This document shows positions 44,409 through 53,166 of a stretch of DNA of 64,000 bases, in pieces. The DNA lies in the NCBI GenBank assembly GCA_016293915.1, contig JAEDCY010000012.1:1-64000 (forward strand), given 5' to 3'. Made by a program: the position numbers and the translations under genes. Within the stretch, counting starts at the first letter, position 1. The number at the start of each line of letters is the position of its first letter. The DNA is from Treponema sp. (lineage in GTDB: Bacteria > Spirochaetota > Spirochaetia > Treponematales > Treponemataceae). The notes below the pieces were generated by a model, which had not been told where the DNA came from, searched no databases, and was given only the letters and a program-made list of their open reading frames with translations.

Positions 44409-45061
44409 ATGAAACGAACAGTTATTATGTGATCAGCAATCGGATTTATTGGTCTGCTTGTTACTTCTTGTGCATCAACAAAAAAAGAATAGCTTGCAGC
44501 TGATGTTTATGAAGATACTATTCCTGAAGAAACAGAGTCAGAAGAAATAGAAGACGAAGATGGCGCTGTCGCAATTAAAAAAACAGATAATTATATGACT
44601 GGCTGGGGAAGTTATTACCTGCTTGCCTATTATTATATTCAGTTTGATGATGCAAACCGTTAAAAGCTTCTTAATGCTATTGATAATTATTTTTCTGATT
44701 TTGAGAATAAAAATCTTCAGAGAAAGGGTAAAGATACAGAGCGTACCTATGGTAAGGTTTCTTACAGACTTGACTGGGGTTCTGTAAGCTCAACAACTCC
44801 AAATCATGGAACTGGTGATGGTTATATGGGATATAATTTTATGAAAGGTTCACCATATTTTACTATCAAAAATTTCCCTTTCAAAAATGATCATTTTGAT
44901 GATGCTTCTGAAACTTAAAAAGAGAATCTTTAGGACTTACTTATTATTTTACTAAGGGTCAGTTAAAGAATCTTGTGGAGTTCCTTTCAAACGAAAATAT
45001 TTCAGCTTGTGTAGCAGAAATGAATGAATATTTCGTATATTCTGGTGCAGATGAATATTAA
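44409..45061 (+). pseudogene. Inactivated paralogue of the lipoprotein gene at 55106-55915
   Basis: The frame from ATG 44409 aligns along its length with the intact lipoprotein: lipobox-like LLVTSCAS, DNYMTGWGSYYLLAYYYIQFDD, NLQRKGKDTERTYGK, YRLDWGSVSS, GDGYMGYNFMKGSPYF, and the same GADEY end. It is broken by TGA at 44430, TAG at 44490, TAA at 44661 and TAA at 44916. A one-base deletion in a T-run near 44930 moves the last 40 codons to another frame. Each stop is one transition away from Trp (TGG) or Gln (CAA, CAG). Outside the lesions the sequence is well preserved, so inactivation may be fairly recent. It follows the left porin just as its functional relative follows the right porin. Confidence 0.9.
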
Positions 45062-45156
45062 TAAAAGTTTTTTGTAACTATTTACATAGCGGATGGTTAT
45101 ATTAGTGAACATCAAAGCGATACTAGATTAAAGAAAATACCTCCATAATTTTTTTG

Positions 45157-45198
45157 AGACTGCCGTTTTTCCTCCTTTCCCGGCAGTCTTTTTTTTTG
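45157..45198 (+). terminator. Terminator downstream of the dead lipoprotein gene
   Basis: AGACTGCCG pairs with CGGCAGTCT, followed by nine T. Confidence 0.85.
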
Positions 45199-45269
45199 AT
45201 TCAATATATCAGTTTCTTCTATAAATATACTATTTGTATAAAGTCAAAAAATTTGGTAATATTTGATTT

Positions 45270-46565
45270 ATGGTAGTAGCTTCAATTGATTTGAAAAACG
45301 GACACGTCGTTCAGCTTAAGAACGGTAAGGAACTGGTTTTACAGCGTGATGACGCTGATGCACTTATCAGCCAGTTTGACATGTATGGCGAAGTTGCTGT
45401 AATTGATCTTGATGCAGCACTTGGAAATGTAGACGCAAAGGGAAACACAGTAAATACCCATCTTTTAAAATCACTTCTCCATCATGGAAACGTTCGAACA
45501 GGCGGTGGTATCCGCACAGTAAAACGTGCTCGTGAGCTTGTAAGTCTTGGAGCAGAAAAAGTTATTATCGGTTCAGCTGCATGGAAAACAAATCCACAGC
45601 CAGGAGAATCAGTTTTAAACGAAGACTTTTTGAATGAACTTGCAGCTGCAATTGGAAAAGATAGAATCATAATTTCTGTTGATGCAATAAACGGTAAAAT
45701 TGCCGTCAAAGGCTGGACAGAAACTGTAGATATTCCTCTGGTTGAAGGAGCAAAACAGGCAGAAAAATTCTGTTCAGAACTTTTATTTACCTGTGTAGAA
45801 AAAGAAGGCTGCATGCAGGGCACAAATATGGATTATGTACGCCAGTTGCGTGAAGCTGTCCATTGCCGCGTTGTTGCTGCAGGCGGAATTTCAAGCGTTG
45901 AAGAAATCCGTGAGCTTGAAAAACTTCATTGTGACGTTCAGCTTGGAATGGCTTTGTATACAAACAAAGTAAATCTTACAGATGCATTTGTTGCCTGCCT
46001 TGATTTTGAAAAAACACCTCTTATTCCTGTAATTGCACAGAGTGTAAATGGTGAAGTTCTTATGCAGGCATATTCTAATGAAGAGGCTGTTCGCAAGAGC
46101 TTTGAATGTGGAAAACTTACTTTCTGGAGCCGTTCCCGCAATGAACTTTGGACAAAAGGCGATACAAGCGGCAACTTCCTTCAGTTAGTACGTATGCGTG
46201 CAGACTGTGACCGCGACTGTATTTTAGCCACTGTTCTTCCGGTTGGACCAAGCTGTCATACCGGAAGCTGGACATGCTTTACAACAGATCCTGGCGAAAA
46301 ATCAAGCATGGGGCGTCTTTATAATATTATTGCAGACCGATTTGCAAATCCAAAGCCGGGAAGTTACACTGCTACTCTCGATGCCAAGCGTGTACGCGAA
46401 AAGGTTGAAGAAGAAGCAGAAGAGCTTTGCGAAGCAGATGGACGCGACGAAGTAATCTGGGAAGCTGCCGATCTTATTTATTTTATAAATGTACTTATGT
46501 ACAAAGAAGGCGTTACCTGGAAAGACGTATACGATGAACTGGATTGTAGACATAAGGAAAAATAG
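45270..46565 (+). CDS. Fused HisA-HisI-HisE histidine biosynthesis protein
   Basis: 431 residues covering three consecutive steps. Residues about 1-250 are a HisA-type barrel (ProFAR isomerase): VVASIDLKNGHVVQL with the first catalytic Asp, VRTGGGIRTVKRARELVSLGAEKVIIGSAA, IISVDAINGKIAVKGWTE with the second Asp, and VVAAGGISSVEEI. Residues about 252-345 are phosphoribosyl-AMP cyclohydrolase HisI: LTFWSRSRNELWTKGDTSGN, and the metal motif RADCDRDC followed by SCHTGSWTCF. Residues about 350-431 are phosphoribosyl-ATP pyrophosphohydrolase HisE: VEEEAEELCEA and EVIWEAADLIYFINVLM. HisIE fusions are common; a HisA domain on the front is unusual to my knowledge. hisD follows after two family A hairpins. 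Confidence 0.88.
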   Translation: MVVASIDLKNGHVVQLKNGKELVLQRDDADALISQFDMYGEVAVIDLDAALGNVDAKGNTVNTHLLKSLLHHGNVRTGGGIRTVKRARELVSLGAEKVIIGSAAWKTNPQPGESVLNEDFLNELAAAIGKDRIIISVDAINGKIAVKGWTETVDIPLVEGAKQAEKFCSELLFTCVEKEGCMQGTNMDYVRQLREAVHCRVVAAGGISSVEEIRELEKLHCDVQLGMALYTNKVNLTDAFVACLDFEKTPLIPVIAQSVNGEVLMQAYSNEEAVRKSFECGKLTFWSRSRNELWTKGDTSGNFLQLVRMRADCDRDCILATVLPVGPSCHTGSWTCFTTDPGEKSSMGRLYNIIADRFANPKPGSYTATLDAKRVREKVEEEAEELCEADGRDEVIWEAADLIYFINVLMYKEGVTWKDVYDELDCRHKEK

Positions 46566-46657
46566 GTGGTTTCGATACGCTGCTTCGCAGCTACTCAACC
46601 ATCGGTGAAAAACGGAACATACGGTGGTTGAGTAGGCGAAGCCGTATCGAAACCACC
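46565..46657. repeat. Inverted pair of family A hairpins between hisA-IE and hisD
   Basis: Reverse 46565-46603 (apical stem GCTGC/GCAGC) and forward 46623-46657 (apical stem GGC/GCC). The only intergenic pair in this window lying between co-directional genes. Confidence 0.85.
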
Positions 46658-46679
46658 AGTGAAAAATGGAGATTTAATT

Positions 46680-48047
46680 ATGATTAAAATACAGAAATAC
46701 ACCGAAGTTGAACCTGACTTTTTTAAGGGACGGGATTTTGATAATTCTAATGAAGTAGTAGATTCTGTTCTTGAAGAAGTTCAGAAAAGAGGTGATGCAG
46801 CTCTTCGTCTTTATGGAAATAAGTTTGATGTAGCCGTTCCTGCTCAATTTGAAGTTCCACAGGAAGAACTTAAAGCTGCTGCAGAAAAGCTTAGAATTGA
46901 AAAGCGCGATATTTATGATGCTTTTGTTTATTCACATGACCTGGCTCTTCGTTTTGCAAAACTTCAGAAAAAGACCTTCAGAGATTTTGAAGAAGAACTT
47001 GAACCGGGTCTCTTTACAGGCCAGAAAACAATACCTGTAGATATTGCAGGCTGTTATGTTCCAGCCGGTCGTTTTCCTCTTGTTTCTACTGTAATAATGA
47101 CAGTAACTCCAGCTGTAGCAGCAGGTGTTCCAAATGTTATCTTGTGTACCCCTCCAAGAGTTCACCCTGAAGATAAAATTTCGGCAGGTAAAACAGGAAG
47201 CGGAATCCCTGGAAAAGCTTTTGTAGGCGGTAAGCCTTATGCTGATGAAGGAATTATGGCTGCCGCTTATATCTGTGGAGTAGATCACCTTTATGCAGTT
47301 GGTGGTTCTCAGGCAATTGGAGCTATGGCTTTTGGAACCGAAAGTATTCCTAAAGTTGATGTAATTGTTGGTCCTGGAAACAAATTTGTTCAGGCAGCAA
47401 AAAAGGCTGTTTTTGGAAACGTAGGAATTGATTTTGTAGCAGGTCCTACAGAAGTTATGATTATTGCAGATAAATCAGCAAACATTGAATGGGTTGCTGC
47501 AGATCTTCTGGCCCAGGCAGAACACGATGTTGTTGCCCAGCCTATTCTTGTTACTGATGATATGGATTTTGCAACAAATGTAAGCGAGGCTATAGAAAAT
47601 CAGCTCGAAACTCTTACTACAAAAACTGTTGCCCGCCAGAGTATTGATACTTATGGAAAAATCATCATTGTAGAAAAACTTGAAGAAGCAATAGAAATTG
47701 CTAATATGAAAGCTCCTGAACACCTTGAACTTGCAATGGACAAGGGCGCTGCTAGGGATAAGATTGCAAAGGCTGTTCACAATTTTGGTTCTCTCTTTAT
47801 CGGCCACTATTCGGCAGAAGTTCTTGGAGATTATGCAGCAGGTCTTAACCATACACTTCCTACTTCAGGAGCAGCTCACTATACAGGTGGTTTAAGTGTA
47901 AGGAACTTCTTGAAAACAGTTACAACACTTCGTGCAGAAAAGGGAAAGCCTGGAACATTAAAGAGTTCCGCTGCCGCAGGTTATCTTGGTGACAGCGAAG
48001 GTCTTGCAGGACACGCACGTGCAGCACGCATAAGAGGTGAAAAATGA
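46680..48047 (+). CDS. hisD: Histidinol dehydrogenase
   Basis: 455 residues from the ATG at 46680, which has GGAG upstream. Two-step NAD-dependent oxidation of histidinol to histidine, zinc enzyme. Motifs: CYVPAGRFPLVSTVIMT, YAVGGSQAIGAMAFGTES, VIVGPGNKFVQAAKKAVFG, DFVAGPTEVMIIAD, LLAQAEHD and APEHLEL. The C-terminal catalytic His/Glu segment is LPTSGAAHYTGGLSVRNF. About 25 residues (about 160-186, RVHPEDKISAGKTGSG and on) are inserted where most HisD proteins are compact. The stop overlaps def by 4 bp. Confidence 0.94.
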   Translation: MIKIQKYTEVEPDFFKGRDFDNSNEVVDSVLEEVQKRGDAALRLYGNKFDVAVPAQFEVPQEELKAAAEKLRIEKRDIYDAFVYSHDLALRFAKLQKKTFRDFEEELEPGLFTGQKTIPVDIAGCYVPAGRFPLVSTVIMTVTPAVAAGVPNVILCTPPRVHPEDKISAGKTGSGIPGKAFVGGKPYADEGIMAAAYICGVDHLYAVGGSQAIGAMAFGTESIPKVDVIVGPGNKFVQAAKKAVFGNVGIDFVAGPTEVMIIADKSANIEWVAADLLAQAEHDVVAQPILVTDDMDFATNVSEAIENQLETLTTKTVARQSIDTYGKIIIVEKLEEAIEIANMKAPEHLELAMDKGAARDKIAKAVHNFGSLFIGHYSAEVLGDYAAGLNHTLPTSGAAHYTGGLSVRNFLKTVTTLRAEKGKPGTLKSSAAAGYLGDSEGLAGHARAARIRGEK

Positions 48048-48619
48048 TTCTTGAAATAACAAAACTTGGAGAAGAAATTCTTCGAAAAAAGGCAGAACCT
48101 GTTGCCGAAGTTACTGATAAAATAAGAAAGCTGGCAGACGATATGCTTGAAACTATGATTGAAGCAAATGGTGTTGGACTGGCAGGCCCTCAGGTTGGAA
48201 AAAATCTTCGTATTTTTGTTGCGATGGCTGATGATGATGTAAAACGTGTTTTTATTAATCCTCAGATTATCAAAACTTCAGAAGAAGTAGAAGAATACGA
48301 GGAAGGCTGTCTCAGTATTCCTCAGGTTTATGAATCAATTACAAGACCTTCACGCGTTACTGTTCAGGCTCTCAACGAAAAAGGACGTCCTTTTACACTT
48401 GATGCGGACGGTCTACTTGCACGAATCATTCAGCATGAATATGACCACCTTGACGGTATTTTATATATAGACCGCGGTGATAAAGATTTTGCAGAAAAAA
48501 CAGAAGCTCAGTTCAAAAAACGAGCTGAGCGTGCTGCTCAAAAAGCAAAAGAAAAAGAAGCTAAAGCTCGAAAAATTGCGGCTAAAATTGCTGCTAAGGA
48601 AGCTAAAAAAGCACAATGA
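48044..48619 (+). CDS. def: Peptide deformylase with basic C-terminal tail
   Basis: 191 residues. Removes the formyl group from nascent proteins. All three conserved motifs are present: GVGLAGPQVG, EEGCLSIP with the metal Cys, and QHEYDHLDG with the two metal His and catalytic Glu. The last 35 residues or so (RAERAAQKAKEKEAKARKIA and on) form a highly basic Ala/Lys helix absent from typical short deformylases. It may contact ribosomal RNA (inference). Coupled by overlaps to hisD upstream and fmt downstream. Confidence 0.95.
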   Translation: MILEITKLGEEILRKKAEPVAEVTDKIRKLADDMLETMIEANGVGLAGPQVGKNLRIFVAMADDDVKRVFINPQIIKTSEEVEEYEEGCLSIPQVYESITRPSRVTVQALNEKGRPFTLDADGLLARIIQHEYDHLDGILYIDRGDKDFAEKTEAQFKKRAERAAQKAKEKEAKARKIAAKIAAKEAKKAQ

Positions 48620-49590
48620 TCAGAATTTTATTTGCAGGAAGCCCGGATGCGGCCCGTCTCACACTGGAACACCTCGTCAACGCTCAAAACGAATACGGTT
48701 TTGAAATTGCAGGAGTTCTGTCAAATCCACCTTCCGCAAAAGGACGTCATAAAGAACTCATTCCAACTCCGGTAGCACAGTTTGCCTCAGAAAAAAACAT
48801 TCCTGTTTTTACACCGGAGCATCTGGATGCAGCGGCGCGCGAAGCAATCTCTCCAATTGGCGCAGACCTTCTGGTGAGTTTTGCTTACGGCCATATTTTT
48901 GGTCCCAAATTTCTGGCTCTATTCCCGCTTGGCGGAATAAATCTTCATCCTTCCCTTTTACCAAAATACAGAGGTTGCACTCCAGTTCCTGCTGCTATTT
49001 TGAATCGTGATAAAAAAACAGCCGTTACCGTACAAACCCTGAGTCTCAAAATGGATGAGGGTGATATTCTCGGCCAGAAAATTGTTGATCTCAATGGAAC
49101 CGAAACGACCGAATCACTTTTAAATTACAGCGCAGAAGAAGGCGCAAAACTGATTCTTGAAATAATCAAAAAATCCGCAGAAGCAGGAAAACTGCCAGAG
49201 GGCACTCCACAATCTGGAGAGCCTTCTTATACCGGAATTATTACAAAAGAAGACGGCAGAATCAACTGGAATGAAAGTGCAGAAGTAATAGAAGCTAAAA
49301 TCCGCGCTTACTATCCGGAGCCTGGCTGCTGGTGCATTGAAAACGGACTTCCACTCAGAATCCTTGAAGCAAAACTGTATCCAGAGAATGCAGAAAGCCC
49401 GGCAGCAGCTGAATCAGAATCAGGTACCGTGGGTACAGTCTTGGATTTTTCAAAACCTATTGGTATTCTTATAAAAACTGGAAATGGTATTCTTGCAATC
49501 CGCAAACTTCAAAGGCAGGGAAAAAATGCCATGGACTACAAGAGTTTTATGAATGGTGCCAGAAATTTTATTGGTACCGTATTAGAATAA
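48616..49590 (+). CDS. fmt: Methionyl-tRNA formyltransferase
   Basis: 324 residues. Formylates initiator Met-tRNA with 10-formyl-tetrahydrofolate, the partner reaction of the deformylase encoded just upstream (4-bp overlap). Motifs: MIRILFAGSPDAARLTLEHL, LLVSFAYGHIFG, GGINLHPSLLPKYRGCTPVPAAI with the active-site His, and LKMDEGDILGQ. The C-terminal domain has NWNESAEVIEAKIRAYYPEPG and ends IRKLQRQGKNAM...FMNGARNFIGTVL. It has Pro where many family members have Gly in HxSLLP. Confidence 0.94.
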   Translation: MIRILFAGSPDAARLTLEHLVNAQNEYGFEIAGVLSNPPSAKGRHKELIPTPVAQFASEKNIPVFTPEHLDAAAREAISPIGADLLVSFAYGHIFGPKFLALFPLGGINLHPSLLPKYRGCTPVPAAILNRDKKTAVTVQTLSLKMDEGDILGQKIVDLNGTETTESLLNYSAEEGAKLILEIIKKSAEAGKLPEGTPQSGEPSYTGIITKEDGRINWNESAEVIEAKIRAYYPEPGCWCIENGLPLRILEAKLYPENAESPAAAESESGTVGTVLDFSKPIGILIKTGNGILAIRKLQRQGKNAMDYKSFMNGARNFIGTVLE

Positions 49591-49600
49591 AGAGGATAAT

Positions 49601-50647
49601 ATGATTAAAGATTTTTTCAACAAACTTAAAGATAAAAAAAGACCAGAACTTAAGGTAGGCTTTTCTGAATCTTATGATAAGTTTCAGGCAAACATTCCTG
49701 CTTTTCTTGGAATCTGTCTCTGTGCCTTTGCACTTATGTGTTTTGCTGCTTTTGCAATTTTCTTTATGAATATCAAGGGCCCAGAAAAAGTTCTTGTTCC
49801 TAATGTTGTTGGAAAATCTCTGGAAGATGCCCTTCTTGAAATGCAGGTAAAGGAGCTTTATCCGAAAATCAGCCTTCGCTATTCAGACACTCCTGGCGAT
49901 GAAGGAACTATTCTTGACCAGTCTCCTGATGCCGGTGCAATCGTAAAAGGCTACAGCCGCGTTTCTCTTGTTGTGAGCCGGGGTGTAATTGTTGATAAAG
50001 TTGATGAATATACTGGTATGAATATTGAAGACCTTCGTATGAAGCTTCAGACACTTTTTGCCGGCCAGACTCGACCTCTTATCATTCTTGGTGAGCCTGA
50101 ATATAAACCGGATGTTTCTGATGCAGGCACAATTCTTGAACAAGATCCACCTGTAGGTACAAGAATTTCTGAACCTGTTACGGTACAGCTGGTTGTGAGC
50201 CGGGGACCTAACTATGAAAACACAAAGGCTCCTTATCTTATCGGCCAGACTGTAAACGATCTCCTTCAGACTATCACAAGAAGTAAGCTTGTATTTGATA
50301 TCACTTCTCACATGGCTTCTGGAGATGAAAAACCTGGTACTGTTGTAGATCAGCAGGTCTTTGATAGTGAATATGTTCCAAACTATACACGCGTAACTCT
50401 CGAAATGGCAATGCCTTCCGGAGAATATAATGATAATGTTTATGGAATCTTCCAGGAAAAAGTTCCTGACTATCCATATCCTGTACCTATGAAGATCGAA
50501 GCTTATCCTGCAGAAGGTAATTCTTATACATTGCTCAGCTTTAGTCATCCGGGCGGAAGTGTAACTATACCTTATGCTGTTCCAAAGGGAACAAGACTTG
50601 AGCTTTCTGTCGTAAACAAAGTTGTTTCTAAAAAGACTGTAAACTAG
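49601..50647 (+). CDS. PASTA-domain membrane protein
   Basis: 348 residues. A short cytoplasmic N-terminus and a membrane segment (about 34-58, LGICLCAFALMCFAAFAIFF) precede three PASTA domains on the outside. These begin VLVPNVVGKSLEDALLEM, YTGMNIEDLRMKLQTLF and KAPYLIGQTVNDLLQTITRS, and each ends in a VSRG- or ITLEMA-like strand. PASTA domains bind peptidoglycan-related ligands. There is no kinase domain here, so it is not a PknB. Proximity to def-fmt is recurrent in treponemes by my recollection. GAGG lies before the start. Confidence 0.85.
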   Translation: MIKDFFNKLKDKKRPELKVGFSESYDKFQANIPAFLGICLCAFALMCFAAFAIFFMNIKGPEKVLVPNVVGKSLEDALLEMQVKELYPKISLRYSDTPGDEGTILDQSPDAGAIVKGYSRVSLVVSRGVIVDKVDEYTGMNIEDLRMKLQTLFAGQTRPLIILGEPEYKPDVSDAGTILEQDPPVGTRISEPVTVQLVVSRGPNYENTKAPYLIGQTVNDLLQTITRSKLVFDITSHMASGDEKPGTVVDQQVFDSEYVPNYTRVTLEMAMPSGEYNDNVYGIFQEKVPDYPYPVPMKIEAYPAEGNSYTLLSFSHPGGSVTIPYAVPKGTRLELSVVNKVVSKKTVN

Positions 50648-50660
50648 AAAAACTTGTAAT

Positions 50661-50729
50661 TCCGATCCTGAAACAAGTTCAGGATTCGGAATCTCAGGTT
50701 GTAGATGCTGAAACAAGTTCAGCATGACA
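50661..50729. repeat. Two family B palindromes upstream of aroDE
   Basis: TTCCGATCCTGAAAC with GTTCAGGATTCGGAA, near-perfect over 32 bp. Then ATGCTGAAACAAGTTCAGCAT. Confidence 0.9.
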
Positions 50730-50743
50730 AGAAGGAATTAAAA

Positions 50744-52246
50744 ATGAATCAACCACTGATATGTATGACACTTACCGGAAAGACTCTGGAAGAGAATCTT
50801 AAACTTGTAAAAAAATACGAAAAGTATATTGATTTAGTTGAACTGCGTGTAGACCATCTTACTGAAGATGAACAGCTTAATGCCCGCCGTTTTCCTGCAA
50901 TGATATATCAGCCATGTATTCTCACTATCCGTCGCGATATTGATGGCGGTAAATTTACAGGCGGTGATTTTTCCCGAACAAATCTTTTTGCCCGTGCGCT
51001 TGCTTTTGCAAATCCGGATAAATCAAAAAACTTTGCTTATGTAGATTTTGAAGAAGACTTTCATATTCCAAGCATTCAGGATGCAGCAATGGCCTTTGGT
51101 GTTAGAATCATCAGAAGCTGCCATAATATGACTGAGCCAATCCTGAATATCCGTGAACGCTGCGACATCATGCGTAAAACCGGATATGAAATTCCAAAGA
51201 TTGCATTTATGCCTCACTCTCTTTCTGATGTATTAAATCTTCTGAAAGAGGGAGAATCTATGACCCAGTATGAGCATATTCTTTGTGCCATGGGGCCAGA
51301 AGGCTTTCCTTCTCGTGTACTTGCCAGCCGTACTAATTCTTTCCTTACTTATGTTTCTCCAGAAGAAGTAATTGAAAATACAAAAGCAATTGGTCATATT
51401 GATCCTGTTACTATTAATGATATGTATCATTTTAAGTCAATTAATCAGGATACTTCGCTTTACGGTATTGCCGGCTGGCCACTTATAAAAACTTCAAGTC
51501 CAGAAATACATAACAAGGGTTACGAAGACAAAAAATTGAATGCTGTTTATATACCTTATCGCTCGCAGTTGATTTCTGATACACTGACTTTCTGCGAAGG
51601 CATTGGTGTAAAAGGTCTTTCTGTAACTGTACCTCACAAGGAATCTGTTATGTATTATATTCACGAACAGTCTCCAGAGGTTGTGCAGATTGAAGCTTGT
51701 AATACACTTGTAAGAAAAAACAATAAATGGCTTGGTTATAATACTGATGCCCCTGGCTTCCGTCGCGCACTGGAAGAATTTTTGGGGCCGGTAAAAATTA
51801 AACATAAAAAGGTAGCTGTGATTGGTGCCGGTGGTGCTGCAAAAGCCATTGTTTATGTTCTTAAGCAGATGGGGGCACGTGTATGTATTTTCAATCGCAC
51901 GGTTGAAACCGCAGCCAAGCTTGCTGAAAAATACGGTTTTACTTATTGTCAGCTCGATGCTCATTGTGCTGCAAAGCTCGATGAATATTCTACGCTTATC
52001 GTTCAAACCACATCGGTAGGCATGAATGCTGATGGACCTTCCAGCAACGTAAATGACCCTATATATTTTTATGATTTCCGTGGCAATGAGCTTCTCTTTG
52101 ATATAGTTTATGAGCCAAGCACTACCCCGGTAATGAAGAGAGCTTCTATAGCCGGATGCCGTGTATGCAACGGATATAAAATGCTTGAATATCAGGCCTA
52201 TGAACAGTTTAAGCTTTTTACAGGCCTGGACTATGAAAAGAAATAG
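50744..52246 (+). CDS. aroDE: Bifunctional 3-dehydroquinate dehydratase / shikimate dehydrogenase
   Basis: 500 residues from the ATG at 50744, which has AGGA upstream; an upstream in-frame start at 50705 lies in a repeat. Type I dehydroquinase, about 1-225: ICMTLTGKTLEENLKLVKKY, DLVELRVDHL, RIIRSCHNM with the catalytic His, and IPKIAFMPHS with the Schiff-base Lys. Shikimate dehydrogenase, about 235-500: GIAGWPLIKTSSPEIHN, GLSVTVPHKESV with the catalytic Lys, IEACNTLV, GYNTDAPGF and VAVIGAGGAAKAIVY. It runs steps three and four of the shikimate pathway. The same fusion occurs in plants and chlamydiae. Confidence 0.95.
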   Translation: MNQPLICMTLTGKTLEENLKLVKKYEKYIDLVELRVDHLTEDEQLNARRFPAMIYQPCILTIRRDIDGGKFTGGDFSRTNLFARALAFANPDKSKNFAYVDFEEDFHIPSIQDAAMAFGVRIIRSCHNMTEPILNIRERCDIMRKTGYEIPKIAFMPHSLSDVLNLLKEGESMTQYEHILCAMGPEGFPSRVLASRTNSFLTYVSPEEVIENTKAIGHIDPVTINDMYHFKSINQDTSLYGIAGWPLIKTSSPEIHNKGYEDKKLNAVYIPYRSQLISDTLTFCEGIGVKGLSVTVPHKESVMYYIHEQSPEVVQIEACNTLVRKNNKWLGYNTDAPGFRRALEEFLGPVKIKHKKVAVIGAGGAAKAIVYVLKQMGARVCIFNRTVETAAKLAEKYGFTYCQLDAHCAAKLDEYSTLIVQTTSVGMNADGPSSNVNDPIYFYDFRGNELLFDIVYEPSTTPVMKRASIAGCRVCNGYKMLEYQAYEQFKLFTGLDYEKK

Positions 52247-52407
52247 ATGCTGAAACAAGTTCAGCATGACAAATAAATAGTCACCCTGAAACAAGTTCAG
52301 TATGATAAATAAATAGTCACCCTGAAACAAGTTCAGTATGATAAATAAATAGTCACCCTGAAACAAGTTCAGCATGATGCGTCACCCTGAACTTGTTTCA
52401 GGGTCTC
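52246..52407. repeat. Tandem array of family B units
   Basis: Five palindromes in a row. Three are separated by a 36-bp period with spacer ATAAATAAATAGTCAC; the last is inverted (CCTGAACTTGTTTCAGGGTCTC). Expanded by local tandem duplication between aroDE and rpiA. Confidence 0.9.
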
Positions 52408-52437
52408 AAATACTGTAAGTAAAAAGAGGTACAAAAA

Positions 52438-53166
52438 ATGGGACTTTCACAATCGGAACAAAAAACACTGGTAGCAAATACTGCCATTGACACTCTTATA
52501 GAAAAAGGATTGATTTTCAGTGGAATGAAAATCGGGCTTGGAACAGGATCAACTGCAATGCCTGCAGTAAAACGTCTCGCAGAGCATATTAACAGCGGAA
52601 AACTTAAAGACATTAAAGCTGTAGTAACAAGCTTTCAGACACAGAATGCCTGCCAGGATTATGGAATTCCTGTTTATTCTATGAACGACAGAATCATAGG
52701 TGGCCAGCTTGATCTTGCAATTGATGGAGCTGACGAAGTTGACCCAGACTGCAACTGTATTAAGGGCGGCGGTGCAGCACACGTTCGTGAAAAAATCGTT
52801 GAATATAATGCAAAAATCTTTGTCGTAATTGCTGATTCTTCAAAGTCTGTCCAGACAATCGGAACAAAGTTCCCTGTCCCTGTTGAAATCATAAGTGAAG
52901 CACGTGTACCTGTAACTAATGCTCTTTGTGCTCTTGGTGCTACTGCTGTACTCCGCGAAGGAGTTCGCAAGGCAGGTCCGGTAATAACAGATAACGGTAA
53001 CCAGATTCTGGACTGTACCTGGAAAGAACCAATAAATGTTCCAGAAATGGAAACAAAAATTAACTCGATTGTTGGGGTTGTAGAAACAGGTCTTTTTACA
53101 CAGAATAAACCTATAGTCTTCATCTCAAAAGAAGACGGCTCTGTAGAAATCAGAAATCTTAAATAA
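52438..53166 (+). CDS. rpiA: Ribose-5-phosphate isomerase A
   Basis: 242 residues. Interconverts ribose 5-phosphate and ribulose 5-phosphate. Motifs: IGLGTGSTAMPAVKRL, TSFQTQNACQDYGIP, LDLAIDGADEVDPDCNCIKGGGAAHVREKIV with the catalytic Asp/Glu/Lys segments, VVIADSSKSV and FPVPVEI. AGAGG lies before the start. The rluA gene starts at the very next base after the stop, so they form one transcription unit. Confidence 0.95.
   Translation: MGLSQSEQKTLVANTAIDTLIEKGLIFSGMKIGLGTGSTAMPAVKRLAEHINSGKLKDIKAVVTSFQTQNACQDYGIPVYSMNDRIIGGQLDLAIDGADEVDPDCNCIKGGGAAHVREKIVEYNAKIFVVIADSSKSVQTIGTKFPVPVEIISEARVPVTNALCALGATAVLREGVRKAGPVITDNGNQILDCTWKEPINVPEMETKINSIVGVVETGLFTQNKPIVFISKEDGSVEIRNLK

Noticed and set aside
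44409..45061. Alternative genetic code (TAA/TAG as Gln, TGA as Trp)
   Set aside because: It would read through the stops, but the gene also has a frameshift, and all neighbouring genes end normally at these codons.
52246..52407. Regular array considered as CRISPR
   Set aside because: The spacers are themselves near-identical (ATAAATAAATAGTCAC) and short, the unit is a palindromic intergenic element, and no cas genes are present.
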